From positions 1-10,840 of the forward strand of contig JBPCWY010000050.1 in assembly GCA_051009035.1 (NCBI GenBank): 10,840 bases of DNA, given 5' to 3'. Origin of the DNA: Persebacter sp051009035 (GTDB taxonomy: Bacteria > Pseudomonadota > Gammaproteobacteria > Tethybacterales > Persebacteraceae). The translations under genes were made by a program, and so were the position numbers. The notes beneath the pieces are model-generated. The model saw nothing but the letters and a program-made list of their open reading frames with translations, did no database searches and was not told the origin of the DNA. Positions 1 to 7,022 of the stretch are shown piece by piece; the stretch's first letter is position 1, and the number at the start of each line of letters is the position of its first letter.

Positions 1-2609
1 GAATAAAGTTCTCCAAGGGGTTCATTAAAATTTTTCCGCGCGTCCAAAACTTTTTGCGCGCAGGCGGCAATTTTCTTTTGGAGGGGCGCGGCGGCGTTTT
101 GCGGCCACGGAAAAGTATTATACACCAAAGAAGCGGTGTAAGAATATCCCCCTCCCAAACGCCCGCAGGTTGCGCGCGTCCATGCCATGTGCATGGCGGA
201 AGATAATACGCCAAAATGAAACATACTGGCATTCGGTATTATTTGGCATTTAATAAGCGCAATGAAGCGTTTTGCGGCAAACTCCAGCGGAATATAAGGG
301 CGCTCTCCCGATGAAGTTTGCGGGACAACCAGATATTTTTTATTTGGCTGGCGGATTTCGCCGAACAAATGCGGAGTTTTGGCGAGTTTTTCCGTAGCCC
401 CCCTGCCGCTGTTCAAGCGGAATTGTTTTGTTTGTTTAACCCGCGCCATTACCGGCTTGATTTTGTTAAACGCCGACGGTTCGGAATCCGCCAGCCATAA
501 ACACCATCTTTTAACGCCTTTTAATACGCCTTCGCCTCCGATGACCGGACGAAAAAAAGCGGACGCTTCGGGCGTGTTGCGCAAAAATAAAAGTTTTTCT
601 TCGTTGGAAAACAGCAAGTGCCCGTTATCAATGGGATTGCTGCCCGAAGCCATTGCCGGAGCGTTGCATATTGGCGCACGGCGCGGCGCAATTAAAATAT
701 TTCCCATGTCCATGAGATAGGCGTTAATATTCTTGGCGGCGATTTTGCGCGCCTTTCCTTTGGCGTCCGGGGAGTCGTAAATCACCGGATTTTTAATTGC
801 GCGGTCGCCAAAGCCGATAATGACAACGCGCACTTGCGCTACGCCTTTGGCTTCGTTATACCACTTAAACGGGCGGTAAGCAAAATGAATTTTTATATTT
901 TCGCCGTAAAGAATTTTCCATAACACCGCGGCTTGCATGCTTTGCGTAATGGAATCGGTGGAAACGAAAGCGCAACGAATGGAATGTCCGCGAATATACC
1001 GGATTGCTTTGGCATACCATGCCGAAACATAATCCAAATTTCCCGTTTTCATGCCGTTAAATACGAGCGCCATTTCTTGCCGCCGCTCGTCAGACCGCCC
1101 TTTTCGGTCTACAAACGGCGGATTGCCGAGTATGTAAGACAATTTTTCGGGCGCGACAAATTTTTCCCAATCCAAAAGAAGCGCGTTTTTGTTGGCGATG
1201 TGCGCCGATATGGTGAGCGGAATGCTGGAAATGTTGCATCTCGTCATTTCCGACAATTGCCGGTTCATTTGGTGTTCAACCAGCCACATGGCGCCTTGCG
1301 CGATGTTGGCGGGAAATTCGTTTATTTCCATGCCGTAAAAATTCGCCACGCTAACGCGGCAATGCGCCCGCACTTCGCCGGGTTTTGTAATTTTAAGGCG
1401 GGAAATAATTTCAATTTCCAAACGCCGCAATTCGCGGTAGGCGATAATTAAAAAATTGCCGCAACCGCATGCCGGGTCCAAAAAACGCATTTTGGCGATT
1501 TTAGCGTGCAGAGTCCGCAGCGCCCGTTTGTTGCCGCCCGCGCGGTTGTATTCTTCCTGCAATTCGTCCAAAAAAAGCGGGCGGATTACTTTTAGAATAT
1601 TTTCTTCGGAAGTGTAGTGTTCGCCCGCGGCGCGGCGTTGTTGCGGGTCGGCGACCGATTGAAACAACGAGCCGAAAATGGCGGGCGATATTTCGCTCCA
1701 ATCAAACCCGCACGCTTCCAAAACGATATTGCGCGTTTCTTTGCCAAAATTCGCCGTGCCGATTTGCCCGTTAAACAAATCGCCGTTAACAAACGGAAAG
1801 GCGCGCAGTTTTTCGGGCAGGGTGGTTTGCCGCCGCGCGTCCGCGGAGTTAAGCGTTTCAAACAGCGTTCCCAAATGCATGCCCAGGTCGGAGCCGTCTT
1901 CTTTGGTTTCCGACAAAATATAATTTTGGAAAGAGCGCGGCGTAAAAATGCCGGTATCTTCGGCAAACATGCAAAACAACAGGCGAATCAGCAAACGGCT
2001 GGTTTCGTTGCGGTAGCCGCTTTTTATCAGCGCGTCGTAAAGATTTCCCATGAGTTTCGCCGCGTCTTGGCTGGCTTTTAATTCCAGCGAAAACATTTCG
2101 CGCTCGTGCGCGATAAAAAACTCAAATTTTTCCGCATTTTCGGACAGTTGCGCGAGCGAAAAATTATATGTTTTCCCCTGCTTGTAATCAAACAAACGGA
2201 AATATTGGAAATTGCAAACCAAACCGTATTCTACGCCGTCGGGCAGCCCGCCGATGTATTGGGACAATTGCTTTTCGCCGTCATCCAAACTTTTACCCGC
2301 CGATTTGTGTTCCACCGCCAGCACATCGGGCCACAACAAATCTATGTGTCCGTAAAATCCGGTAGCGGCGCGCTTGGCTTGAAATTCGTAAAAAGCGAGT
2401 CCGCGCCGCGTCCGCCCGAAAACCTCAAAAAAGTCGTTCCAAAAAGTTTGCGCTTCGGCGCTTTCGCTGGTTTCATTTTTCCATTTTTTGGCGAAATCGC
2501 CCGCCCGCTCGCGCACAATTTGCCAATCTATGCCGGCGCCACGGGCGGCAAGATGCGGCTGCCGTTGGCGAAACGGCGTTTTGGGGCGTTTTTTCGCGTT
2601 TTTCATCAT
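1..2609 (-). CDS. MmeI-like Type IIL restriction-modification enzyme (fused nuclease, adenine methyltransferase and specificity domains), 3' end outside window
   Basis: Reading the minus strand from ATG at 2609 gives 869 uninterrupted codons that run off the left edge, so the carboxyl end is missing. MmeI is about 919 residues, so roughly 50-60 are probably lost. Seen: a PD-(D/E)XK nuclease signature with MmeI spacing, Asp90, nine residues, then Glu100-His-Lys102. A helical spacer follows. SAM-binding motif I, DPACGCGNFL, is at about 378-387, and catalytic motif IV, NPPF, at 496-499, as in N6-adenine methyltransferases. The target-recognition region spans about 620-780 and contains SSGERPYIP. 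The late family block CGRLGGGYSY...NTFPWP is at about 815-836. Known of the family: such enzymes methylate one strand of a short asymmetric site and cut about 20 nt away, with no separate subunits. The recognition site cannot be read from this sequence. The AT-richer composition than the neighbours suggests horizontal acquisition. All key motifs are intact. A PglX-type methyltransferase is less likely because of the nuclease motif and the tail. Confidence 0.9.
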   Translation of the reverse strand, partial: MMKNAKKRPKTPFRQRQPHLAARGAGIDWQIVRERAGDFAKKWKNETSESAEAQTFWNDFFEVFGRTRRGLAFYEFQAKRAATGFYGHIDLLWPDVLAVEHKSAGKSLDDGEKQLSQYIGGLPDGVEYGLVCNFQYFRLFDYKQGKTYNFSLAQLSENAEKFEFFIAHEREMFSLELKASQDAAKLMGNLYDALIKSGYRNETSRLLIRLLFCMFAEDTGIFTPRSFQNYILSETKEDGSDLGMHLGTLFETLNSADARRQTTLPEKLRAFPFVNGDLFNGQIGTANFGKETRNIVLEACGFDWSEISPAIFGSLFQSVADPQQRRAAGEHYTSEENILKVIRPLFLDELQEEYNRAGGNKRALRTLHAKIAKMRFLDPACGCGNFLIIAYRELRRLEIEIISRLKITKPGEVRAHCRVSVANFYGMEINEFPANIAQGAMWLVEHQMNRQLSEMTRCNISSIPLTISAHIANKNALLLDWEKFVAPEKLSYILGNPPFVDRKGRSDERRQEMALVFNGMKTGNLDYVSAWYAKAIRYIRGHSIRCAFVSTDSITQSMQAAVLWKILYGENIKIHFAYRPFKWYNEAKGVAQVRVVIIGFGDRAIKNPVIYDSPDAKGKARKIAAKNINAYLMDMGNILIAPRRAPICNAPAMASGSNPIDNGHLLFSNEEKLLFLRNTPEASAFFRPVIGGEGVLKGVKRWCLWLADSEPSAFNKIKPVMARVKQTKQFRLNSGRGATEKLAKTPHLFGEIRQPNKKYLVVPQTSSGERPYIPLEFAAKRFIALIKCQIIPNASMFHFGVLSSAMHMAWTRATCGRLGGGYSYTASLVYNTFPWPQNAAAPLQKKIAACAQKVLDARKNFNEPLGELY

Positions 2610-2615
2610 GGCGAG

Positions 2616-2624
2616 ATTATGCCA
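2616..2624 (-). promoter_or_regulatory. Extended -10 promoter of the RM gene, probably giving a leaderless mRNA
   Basis: On the minus strand this reads TGGCATAAT, a TGn-extended -10 box one base from TATAAT. It ends only 6 nt before the ATG at 2609, so the expected transcription start falls at or next to the start codon. The 6 bases between contain no Shine-Dalgarno sequence. No good -35 box is visible, which is tolerable for extended -10 promoters. The start assignment is inference. Confidence 0.5.
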
Positions 2625-2649
2625 TAAAACGGGCGGAGATTTTCCCGTG

Positions 2650-2655
2650 TATAAT
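2650..2655 (+). promoter_or_regulatory. -10 box (TATAAT) of the dpkA-opgC operon
   Basis: A perfect TATAAT lies 18 bases before the ATG at 2674. The -35 region (about 2627-2632) is weak. The expected transcription start is near 2662, so the leader would be about 12 nt and consist almost only of the ribosome binding site. It lies back to back with the minus-strand promoter of the RM gene, with about 28 bp between the two -10 boxes. Confidence 0.55.
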
Positions 2656-2661
2656 TGCGCG

Positions 2662-2671
2662 AAAGGAGGGG
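2662..2671 (+). promoter_or_regulatory. Strong Shine-Dalgarno that fixes the dpkA start
   Basis: The sequence AAAGGAGGGG ends 2 nt before ATG 2674, with its GGAGG core about 4-5 nt from the start codon. It decides for 2674 over the upstream in-frame ATG at 2488. The upstream extension would cross both divergent promoters and the start of the RM gene, and adds 62 residues absent from the family. Confidence 0.8.
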
Positions 2672-2673
2672 TT

Positions 2674-3681
2674 ATGGAAACTGTTGAGTTGGCGTTGGAG
2701 GAGATTTACGGGCTGGGGTATGACGCGCTTTTTGCGGCGGGGGCGGACGGGGCGAATGCCGCCGCCGTCGCCGAAACCGTGATGCGCGCCGAGCGGGACG
2801 GGGCGGCGGCGCACGGGTTGTTTCGCATTCCCGGTTATGCCGCCGGGTTGCAGAGCGGCAAGGTTTCCGGATGCGCCGACCCGCGTCCGCATGTGTCCGG
2901 CTCGGTCGTCCGTTGCGACGGGCAAAACGGGTATGCGCCGCTGGCGTTGGAAAGATGCGCCGCGCCGCTGGCGGACGCCGCGCTCCAAAACGGAGTCGCC
3001 GTTTTGGCGTTGACGCGCTCGCACCATTTTGCCGCGCTTTGGCGCGAAACCGAATCGCTGGCGGAGCGCGGAGTCGCCGCGCTGGCTTGCGTTTGTTATA
3101 CGCCCGCAGTCGCGCCGGCGGGGGGCAAAAGCGCGTTGTTCGGGACAAATCCGATTTCGTTTGCGTGGCCGCGTCCGAATTATCCGCCGGTGGTTTTTGA
3201 CATGGCGACCGCCGCGCTGGCGAAAGGCGAAGTGCAAATCGCCGCGCGCGAAGGGAAAGCGTTGCCGCCGGGGTGCGGTTTGGATTCTTCCGGCGCGCCG
3301 ACCACCGATGCGGCGGAAGTGTTGCGCGGCGTGTTGTTGCCGTTTGGCGGTTATAAGGGTTCGGCGTTGGCGATGATGGCGGAGTTTCTCGCCGCCGGTT
3401 TAATCGGCGAAAATTTTAGTTTTGAAGCGGCGGCAAAAGACAACAAAGACGGCGCGCCGCCGCGCGGCGGCGAATTGATTATCGCCTTGTCGCCGCAAGT
3501 ATTGTCCGGCGACAATTGGGAAGCGCACGCCGAATCGTTTATTGAAAAAATGTCCGCGATGCCCGGCGTCCGCTTGCCCGGCGCGCGCCGCCATGAAAAC
3601 CGCAAAAACGCGGGGGCGCGCGCGGTCAACGCCGAATTGGTTAAAAACATCCGCAAATTGGCGGCAGAGAAAGGGGCGTAA
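2674..3681 (+). CDS. dpkA: Delta1-piperideine-2-carboxylate / Delta1-pyrroline-2-carboxylate reductase-like protein (Ldh2 family)
   Basis: 335 residues from ATG 2674, a normal length for the malate/L-lactate dehydrogenase-like (Ldh2) superfamily. Seen: AHGLFRIPGY at 46-55, SHHFAALW at 116-123, GTNPISFAWP at 157-166, DMATAALAKGEVQIAAREG at 176-194, PTTD at 209-212 and LPFGGYKGSALAMM at 222-235. The SHHFAALW and LPFGG(Y/H)KGSALSMM-type blocks match what I recall of Pseudomonas DpkA more closely than malate or ureidoglycolate dehydrogenases. Known for DpkA: NAD(P)H-dependent reduction of cyclic imino acids to L-pipecolate or L-proline, in D-lysine, D-proline and trans-3-hydroxyproline metabolism, in the cytoplasm. 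A small residue (Ala46) precedes His47 where many relatives have Ser-His-Gly. The gene is first in an operon with the OpgC-like gene 3 nt downstream. The family call is very sure; the substrate is moderately sure. Confidence 0.85.
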   Translation: METVELALEEIYGLGYDALFAAGADGANAAAVAETVMRAERDGAAAHGLFRIPGYAAGLQSGKVSGCADPRPHVSGSVVRCDGQNGYAPLALERCAAPLADAALQNGVAVLALTRSHHFAALWRETESLAERGVAALACVCYTPAVAPAGGKSALFGTNPISFAWPRPNYPPVVFDMATAALAKGEVQIAAREGKALPPGCGLDSSGAPTTDAAEVLRGVLLPFGGYKGSALAMMAEFLAAGLIGENFSFEAAAKDNKDGAPPRGGELIIALSPQVLSGDNWEAHAESFIEKMSAMPGVRLPGARRHENRKNAGARAVNAELVKNIRKLAAEKGA

Positions 3682-3684
3682 AAA

Positions 3685-4788
3685 ATGAACCGTATCGTGC
3701 AACTGGATTTTTTCCGCGGGTTGATGCTCGTCATTATGATGATGGACCATCTGATTTATTTTCCGCTGCCGTCCCTCCAGCCCTATACTTATAACTTTAC
3801 TTTCCAAACTTTCGGTTTTGCGTCCGCCGCCGAAGGTTTCGTTTTGTTGTCGGGAATTATTTTTGGTTTGGTATACGGGCGCAAATATGCGGAAGGCGGC
3901 GCGGCGTTGTTTAACCGCCTTGCGGCGCGCCGTCTCGCGGTGATTTACGCGCATTATATTGGGACATATTTTTTAATCGCGCTGCTTTTTTCGTGGCCGG
4001 TTTTTGCCAATGCATGGCCGCAAGTATGGGAAAGCCAAGAGATGATAAAACGCGAACCGTGGGCGATGCTTGCGCGCGGCGCGGTTTTTGTCCATCAAAC
4101 GGGGTTGCTGGATATTTTGCCGATGTATGTTATTTTTATCGCGCTGGCGATTCCGGCGATGCGGTTGTTGGCGGCGGGGCGGTGGAAATTGTTGTTTGCG
4201 GTTTCGTTTGCGCTGTGGATTATCGGGCAGGGATTTTTCGGGCTGATGCGCCCGCAAGAATTTATAGAAATGCGGACGGGTTTGCATTTGGGATGGTTTG
4301 AGATTGCGGCGTGGCAGATTGTATTTATCGCCGGACTGGCGCTCGGATATTGGCGCGCGGCAAATCCGGATTTTCGCCCGCCGGTATCCAAAGGTTATAT
4401 CGCGGCGGCGTTGGCGGTTGCGTTGCCGCTGTTTATTTACCGGCACCAGTTTATGCTGTGGCAGGACGCGATTCCGCATGCGGAATTTTTTGACGCGCGC
4501 AATTTGGGGATGGTGCGCTTGTTTAATACGGCGGCGCTGGCGTATTTATTTTACGCGCTGGCGCGCGCGCGCCCGCAATGGTTTCAAGCGCGTTTTGCGG
4601 CGGATTTGGGCGGCGCGGCGATTCGCGTGTTTTGTTATCATGTCCTCGTCTGCTACGCGCTGACTCCTTTTCGCGCCGAGTTGGGCGATTTGCCGGTGGC
4701 GTTGCAGCTTTTGATTTGGGCGGCGCTGGTGGCAAGTTTGTATCTGCCGGTTTTCCTCCGCCGTCCGGCAAAACCGGCGCCCGCATAA
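3685..4788 (+). CDS. opgC: OpgC-like integral membrane acyltransferase (periplasmic glucan succinylation)
   Basis: 367 residues, starting 3 nt after the dpkA stop, with a purine-rich AGAAAGGGG ahead of the ATG, so the two genes are surely co-transcribed. Seen: amino-terminal LDFFRGLMLVIMMMDHL at 7-23 with Arg12, Asp21 and His22, then SAAEGFVLLSGIIFG near 47-61, RLAARRLAVIYAHYIG near 77-92, and GLLDILPMYVIFIAL near 137-151. Some ten hydrophobic segments follow to the end, with a short basic, proline-rich tail. This pattern fits the OpgC family within acyltransferase-3-like proteins. Known: OpgC/MdoC proteins add succinyl groups to osmoregulated periplasmic glucans at the inner membrane. No glucan backbone genes (opgG, opgH) are in the window, so the acceptor is not established here, and another acyl acceptor is possible. 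Confidence 0.8.
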   Translation: MNRIVQLDFFRGLMLVIMMMDHLIYFPLPSLQPYTYNFTFQTFGFASAAEGFVLLSGIIFGLVYGRKYAEGGAALFNRLAARRLAVIYAHYIGTYFLIALLFSWPVFANAWPQVWESQEMIKREPWAMLARGAVFVHQTGLLDILPMYVIFIALAIPAMRLLAAGRWKLLFAVSFALWIIGQGFFGLMRPQEFIEMRTGLHLGWFEIAAWQIVFIAGLALGYWRAANPDFRPPVSKGYIAAALAVALPLFIYRHQFMLWQDAIPHAEFFDARNLGMVRLFNTAALAYLFYALARARPQWFQARFAADLGGAAIRVFCYHVLVCYALTPFRAELGDLPVALQLLIWAALVASLYLPVFLRRPAKPAPA

Positions 4789-4871
4789 TTTTTTCCGCCG
4801 CCGTTTTGCCCGCGGGTTTTGCCCGCAAAACGCGCAAAAAGCCCGCGAAAACGGCATAAAACGGCGCCTGC

Positions 4872-4896
4872 AAGGGGCGCAAAACGCGCTTTTTTT
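4872..4896 (+). terminator. Probable intrinsic terminator after opgC
   Basis: AAGGGGCGC, loop AAAAC, then GCGCTTTTTTT. The core is a 4-bp GCGC/GCGC stem extended by G-U and A-U pairs into the T run. It lies 84 nt after the opgC stop and before the transporter promoter region. The strong T tract supports termination, but the stem is only moderate. Upstream (4812-4826) is another small hairpin, GCGGG-TTTTG-CCCGC, inside a wider self-complementary stretch at about 4802-4855. Confidence 0.45.
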
Positions 4897-4947
4897 CGCC
4901 GCGCAAAAAAAATTAAGAAAAACCGCGCATTTGCGGCATTTTAATAG

Positions 4948-4953
4948 TATTAT
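4948..4953 (+). promoter_or_regulatory. Candidate -10 box upstream of the BCCT transporter
   Basis: TATTAT lies in a short AT-rich patch 34 nt before the chosen ATG and downstream of the putative terminator. No convincing -35 box is seen at 17 bp spacing, so this is a weak, position-based call. Confidence 0.3.
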
Positions 4954-4987
4954 GCAACGGAGAATTTGCAAACGAGGAGAATGCATT

Positions 4988-6628
4988 ATGCAAAATAACA
5001 ATATTACGGCGCAAAACGGTTTTTGGACCGGCGTCCACCAAGGGATGGGAATCGCCTCCAAAGGGATGATTGCCGCTTTTGTCGTTTTTACCGCGCTCAA
5101 TGTGGAATTCGCCGGCGGGTTGTATTCCTCCGTGCGCGGCTGGGTGGAATCCACGCTCAATTGGTATTACATTACCGCCGTTACTTTTATGCTCGGCGCG
5201 TGCTTTTTTCTCATGTTTAGCCGCTACGGGCGCATCCGCCTCGGTGATGACGACAGCCGCCCGGAGTTTCGCAATTTTTCGTGGTTTGCGATGTTGTTTT
5301 CGGCGGGGGTCGGCATCGGCATTTTGTTTTTCGGCATCGCCGAACCGATGTTTTATTTTGACAACAACGCGCCGTGGGGGTATCCAAACAATCCTTTCGC
5401 CGAATTGGGGGGCGCGTCCGAAATGAACGAACAGCGGGCGGTTTTTGCCATGCGCACGACTTATTTTCATTGGGGATTTCACGGCTGGGCGGTGTATGTT
5501 GTTGTCGGATTATCGCTGGCGTATTTCGGTTTTCGCCGCAAACTGCCGCTGACTTTGCGCTCCGCTTTGTATCCGCTGATTGGCGATAAAATTTACGGGC
5601 CTATCGGGCATGCGGTGGATTTGCTCGCCGTATTCGGCACCGTTTTCGGCGTGGCGACTTCGCTCGGTTTGGGCGTGCAGCAAATGGCGGCGGGGTTGAA
5701 TCATTTATTCGGCATTGACGCCGGGCTGGTGACGCAAATTATCCTCATCGGGGTAATTTCGGTCGTGGCGACGGCGTCCGCCGTATCGGGCGTGGGCAAC
5801 GGGATTCGGATTATCAGCGAATGGAATATTTATCTATCCATCGTCCTGCTGGCGTTCTTTTTATTCGGCGGGCCGTTCGGCTGGTTGATGGGATTTTTTG
5901 TAACGACATTCGGCGATTATTTGTGGAATGTGATTCCGATGGGATTCCAAACTTTTAACGCGGAAGGCGACCGCGCATGGCAGGGCGCCTGGACGATATT
6001 TTACTGGGGCTGGTGGATTTCGTGGGCGCCGTTTGTGGGGATGTTTATCGCGCGGATTTCGCGCGGGCGGACGATTCGCGAGTTTATGGTGGGCGTGATG
6101 TTTGTGCCGACGACAATCGCGTTTTTCTGGCTGTGCATGTTCGGCGGCAGCGCGATTTATTTGGAATTAAACGCGCCGGACGGAGTCGGCACGGCGGGCA
6201 TCGCCTCGCTTTTGAGCAGCTGGGATTTGCCGAAAATGCTGTATACGACAATAGACCAAATTACTACAATCAACTGGTTAAACTGGGCGATGGCGGCGTT
6301 GGCGACATTTTTGCTGGCGACATGGTTTATTACTTCGTCCGATTCCGGCACTTTGGTCATTACCACAATGTTAAGCATGGGCAACGACAACCCGCCGCAA
6401 AAGTTCCGCATTATTTGGGGTTTGGGCGAAGGTTTGGTGGCGGCGGTATTGCTTGCGGCGGGCGGATTAAAAGCATTACAAACGGCGTCCATAGCGGCGG
6501 CGTTGCCGGTCAGCATAATCATGTTGGCGATGACATGGGGATTATTCAAATCGCTGGCGCAAGACCCGTTAATTGTCGCCCAAGATAAACTGGCGGCGGG
6601 AGTGTCCGAAGCATCCGAAGCGGCGTAA
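4988..6628 (+). CDS. BCCT-family betaine/choline/carnitine-type transporter
   Basis: 546 residues from ATG 4988. This start has a GAGGAGA Shine-Dalgarno at 4974-4980, 7 nt upstream. In-frame ATGs at 4931 and 4952 lack one and add a hydrophilic, Arg/Cys-containing extension. Seen: about twelve hydrophobic segments; the glycine-rich TM3 block GVGIG at 107-111 followed by AEP; the TM8 tryptophan box W340-G-W342-W343-I-S-W346 continuing into APFVGMFIARISRGR; and TSSDSGTL at 449-456. Known: the four Trp form the aromatic cage for quaternary ammonium groups in BetP and CaiT, and the Thr-Ser of TSSDS corresponds to part of the BetP Na2 site, which favours sodium coupling (inference from alignment by eye). 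Cytoplasmic termini are short, without the long regulatory carboxyl tail of BetP. The exact substrate (glycine betaine, choline, carnitine or DMSP) cannot be decided. Confidence 0.93.
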   Translation: MQNNNITAQNGFWTGVHQGMGIASKGMIAAFVVFTALNVEFAGGLYSSVRGWVESTLNWYYITAVTFMLGACFFLMFSRYGRIRLGDDDSRPEFRNFSWFAMLFSAGVGIGILFFGIAEPMFYFDNNAPWGYPNNPFAELGGASEMNEQRAVFAMRTTYFHWGFHGWAVYVVVGLSLAYFGFRRKLPLTLRSALYPLIGDKIYGPIGHAVDLLAVFGTVFGVATSLGLGVQQMAAGLNHLFGIDAGLVTQIILIGVISVVATASAVSGVGNGIRIISEWNIYLSIVLLAFFLFGGPFGWLMGFFVTTFGDYLWNVIPMGFQTFNAEGDRAWQGAWTIFYWGWWISWAPFVGMFIARISRGRTIREFMVGVMFVPTTIAFFWLCMFGGSAIYLELNAPDGVGTAGIASLLSSWDLPKMLYTTIDQITTINWLNWAMAALATFLLATWFITSSDSGTLVITTMLSMGNDNPPQKFRIIWGLGEGLVAAVLLAAGGLKALQTASIAAALPVSIIMLAMTWGLFKSLAQDPLIVAQDKLAAGVSEASEAA

Positions 6629-6637
6629 GCGAAAATT

Positions 6638-6663
6638 ATTTTTAGAAAAAGCATTCTAAAAAT
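6638..6663. terminator. AT-rich perfect hairpin after the transporter gene
   Basis: ATTTTTAGAA (6638-6647), loop AAAGCA, TTCTAAAAAT (6654-6663): a perfect 10-bp inverted repeat starting 9 nt after the BCCT stop. It lacks a clear T run after the stem, so it may stabilise or trim the 3' end rather than terminate transcription alone. Confidence 0.4.
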
Positions 6664-6686
6664 TTAACGCCAAAATATTTTACTTT

Positions 6687-6720
6687 CCGCCCGCTTCCGA
6701 TTAAAACCGGAAGCGGGCGG
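6687..6720. terminator. Strong GC-rich hairpin, likely terminator of the transporter transcript
   Basis: CCGCCCGCTTCCG (6687-6699), loop ATTAAAAC, CGGAAGCGGGCGG (6708-6720): a perfect 13-bp stem in the 3' region of the transporter gene. Only TTCC follows, so the usual T tract is poor. It directly abuts the inverted repeat element that begins at 6725. Confidence 0.55.
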
Positions 6721-6724
6721 TTCC

Positions 6725-6849
6725 GTCATTCCCGCGCCGGCAGGAATCCAAAATGCCCGCGTTGTTTTAGGATTTTATTTATGCGCCGCAGTTAAACGCT
6801 TTGGATTCCCGCCCCCGCTTTCGCGAAGGTATGCTTGTGCGGGAATGGC
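6725..6849. repeat. MITE-like inverted repeat with dRS3-resembling ends
   Basis: The left end reads GTCATTCCCGCGCCGGCAGG, continuing into AATCCAAA. The right end, read in reverse complement, begins GCCATTCCCGC and ends GGCGGGAATCCAAAG. The two ends therefore share CATTCCCGC and GGAATCCAAA in opposite orientation around a core of about 50 bp without a gene. The left copy alone fits ATTCCC-N8-GGGAAT with one mismatch (6728-6747). The right copy has ATTCCC at 6805-6810 and GGGAAT at 6841-6846 with a longer middle. Such 'CATTCCCGC' repeats are widespread in proteobacterial intergenic regions. No transposase is present. Confidence 0.65.
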
Positions 6850-7001
6850 ATAATTTTTTATGAAATAGACAAGCGGCTGGCGGCGGGACGAGGGTATCCG
6901 GGAGGCGGAGGGGTGCGCGGGGGTTTGGTTTTTTGCGCCGAAGCGTCCGCCCAAAACGGGCGGGTTTTCGGCGCGGATGCGATTAAATCGCTGGCGGGCG
7001 G
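6850..7001. other. Intergenic stretch between the repeat and the tRNA promoter
   Basis: GC-rich sequence between the inverted repeat and the tRNA promoter. Together with 6629-6849 it makes the 394-nt gap before the tRNA. Short open frames cross it in both directions, but none has a Shine-Dalgarno or a recognisable protein, and I see no further RNA gene. Confidence 0.5.
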
Positions 7002-7010
7002 TGGTATAAT
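7002..7010 (+). promoter_or_regulatory. Extended -10 promoter of tRNA-Ile (and possibly of riboflavin synthase)
   Basis: TGGTATAAT contains a perfect TATAAT (7005-7010) with an upstream TGn extension. It ends 12 nt before the mature tRNA 5' end, implying a leader of about 6 nt for RNase P to remove. A -35 box is not evident. Confidence 0.7.
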
Positions 7011-7022
7011 CCGCTTTTTCGC

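Noticed and set aside
1..2609. BREX PglX or stand-alone orphan methyltransferase
   Set aside because: The amino-terminal D-X9-EXK nuclease motif, the size of about 920 residues and the NTFPWP-type tail point to an MmeI-like single-chain RM enzyme.
933..2627. Plus-strand open frames at 933-1451, 1617-2081 and 2106-2627
   Set aside because: They are antisense to the continuous RM coding frame, have no recognisable domains or ribosome binding sites, and are rich in Arg, Phe and Gln as shadow frames are.
2488..2673. 62-residue amino-terminal extension of the DpkA-like protein
   Set aside because: It crosses the divergent promoters and overlaps the RM start. A strong AAAGGAGGGG sits right before ATG 2674, where family members begin.
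2617..3237. Minus-strand 206-codon frame opposite dpkA
   Set aside because: Arg/Gln/Gly-rich shadow of the real gene without domain similarity; its 3' end also covers the promoter region.
4931..4987. Upstream start for the BCCT transporter
   Set aside because: No Shine-Dalgarno, and it would start upstream of the candidate -10 box; ATG 4988 has GAGGAGA at proper distance.
4913..5482. Minus-strand 189-codon frame opposite the transporter start
   Set aside because: Antisense to a clear BCCT gene with a good ribosome binding site; low-complexity His/Arg/Lys-rich composition.
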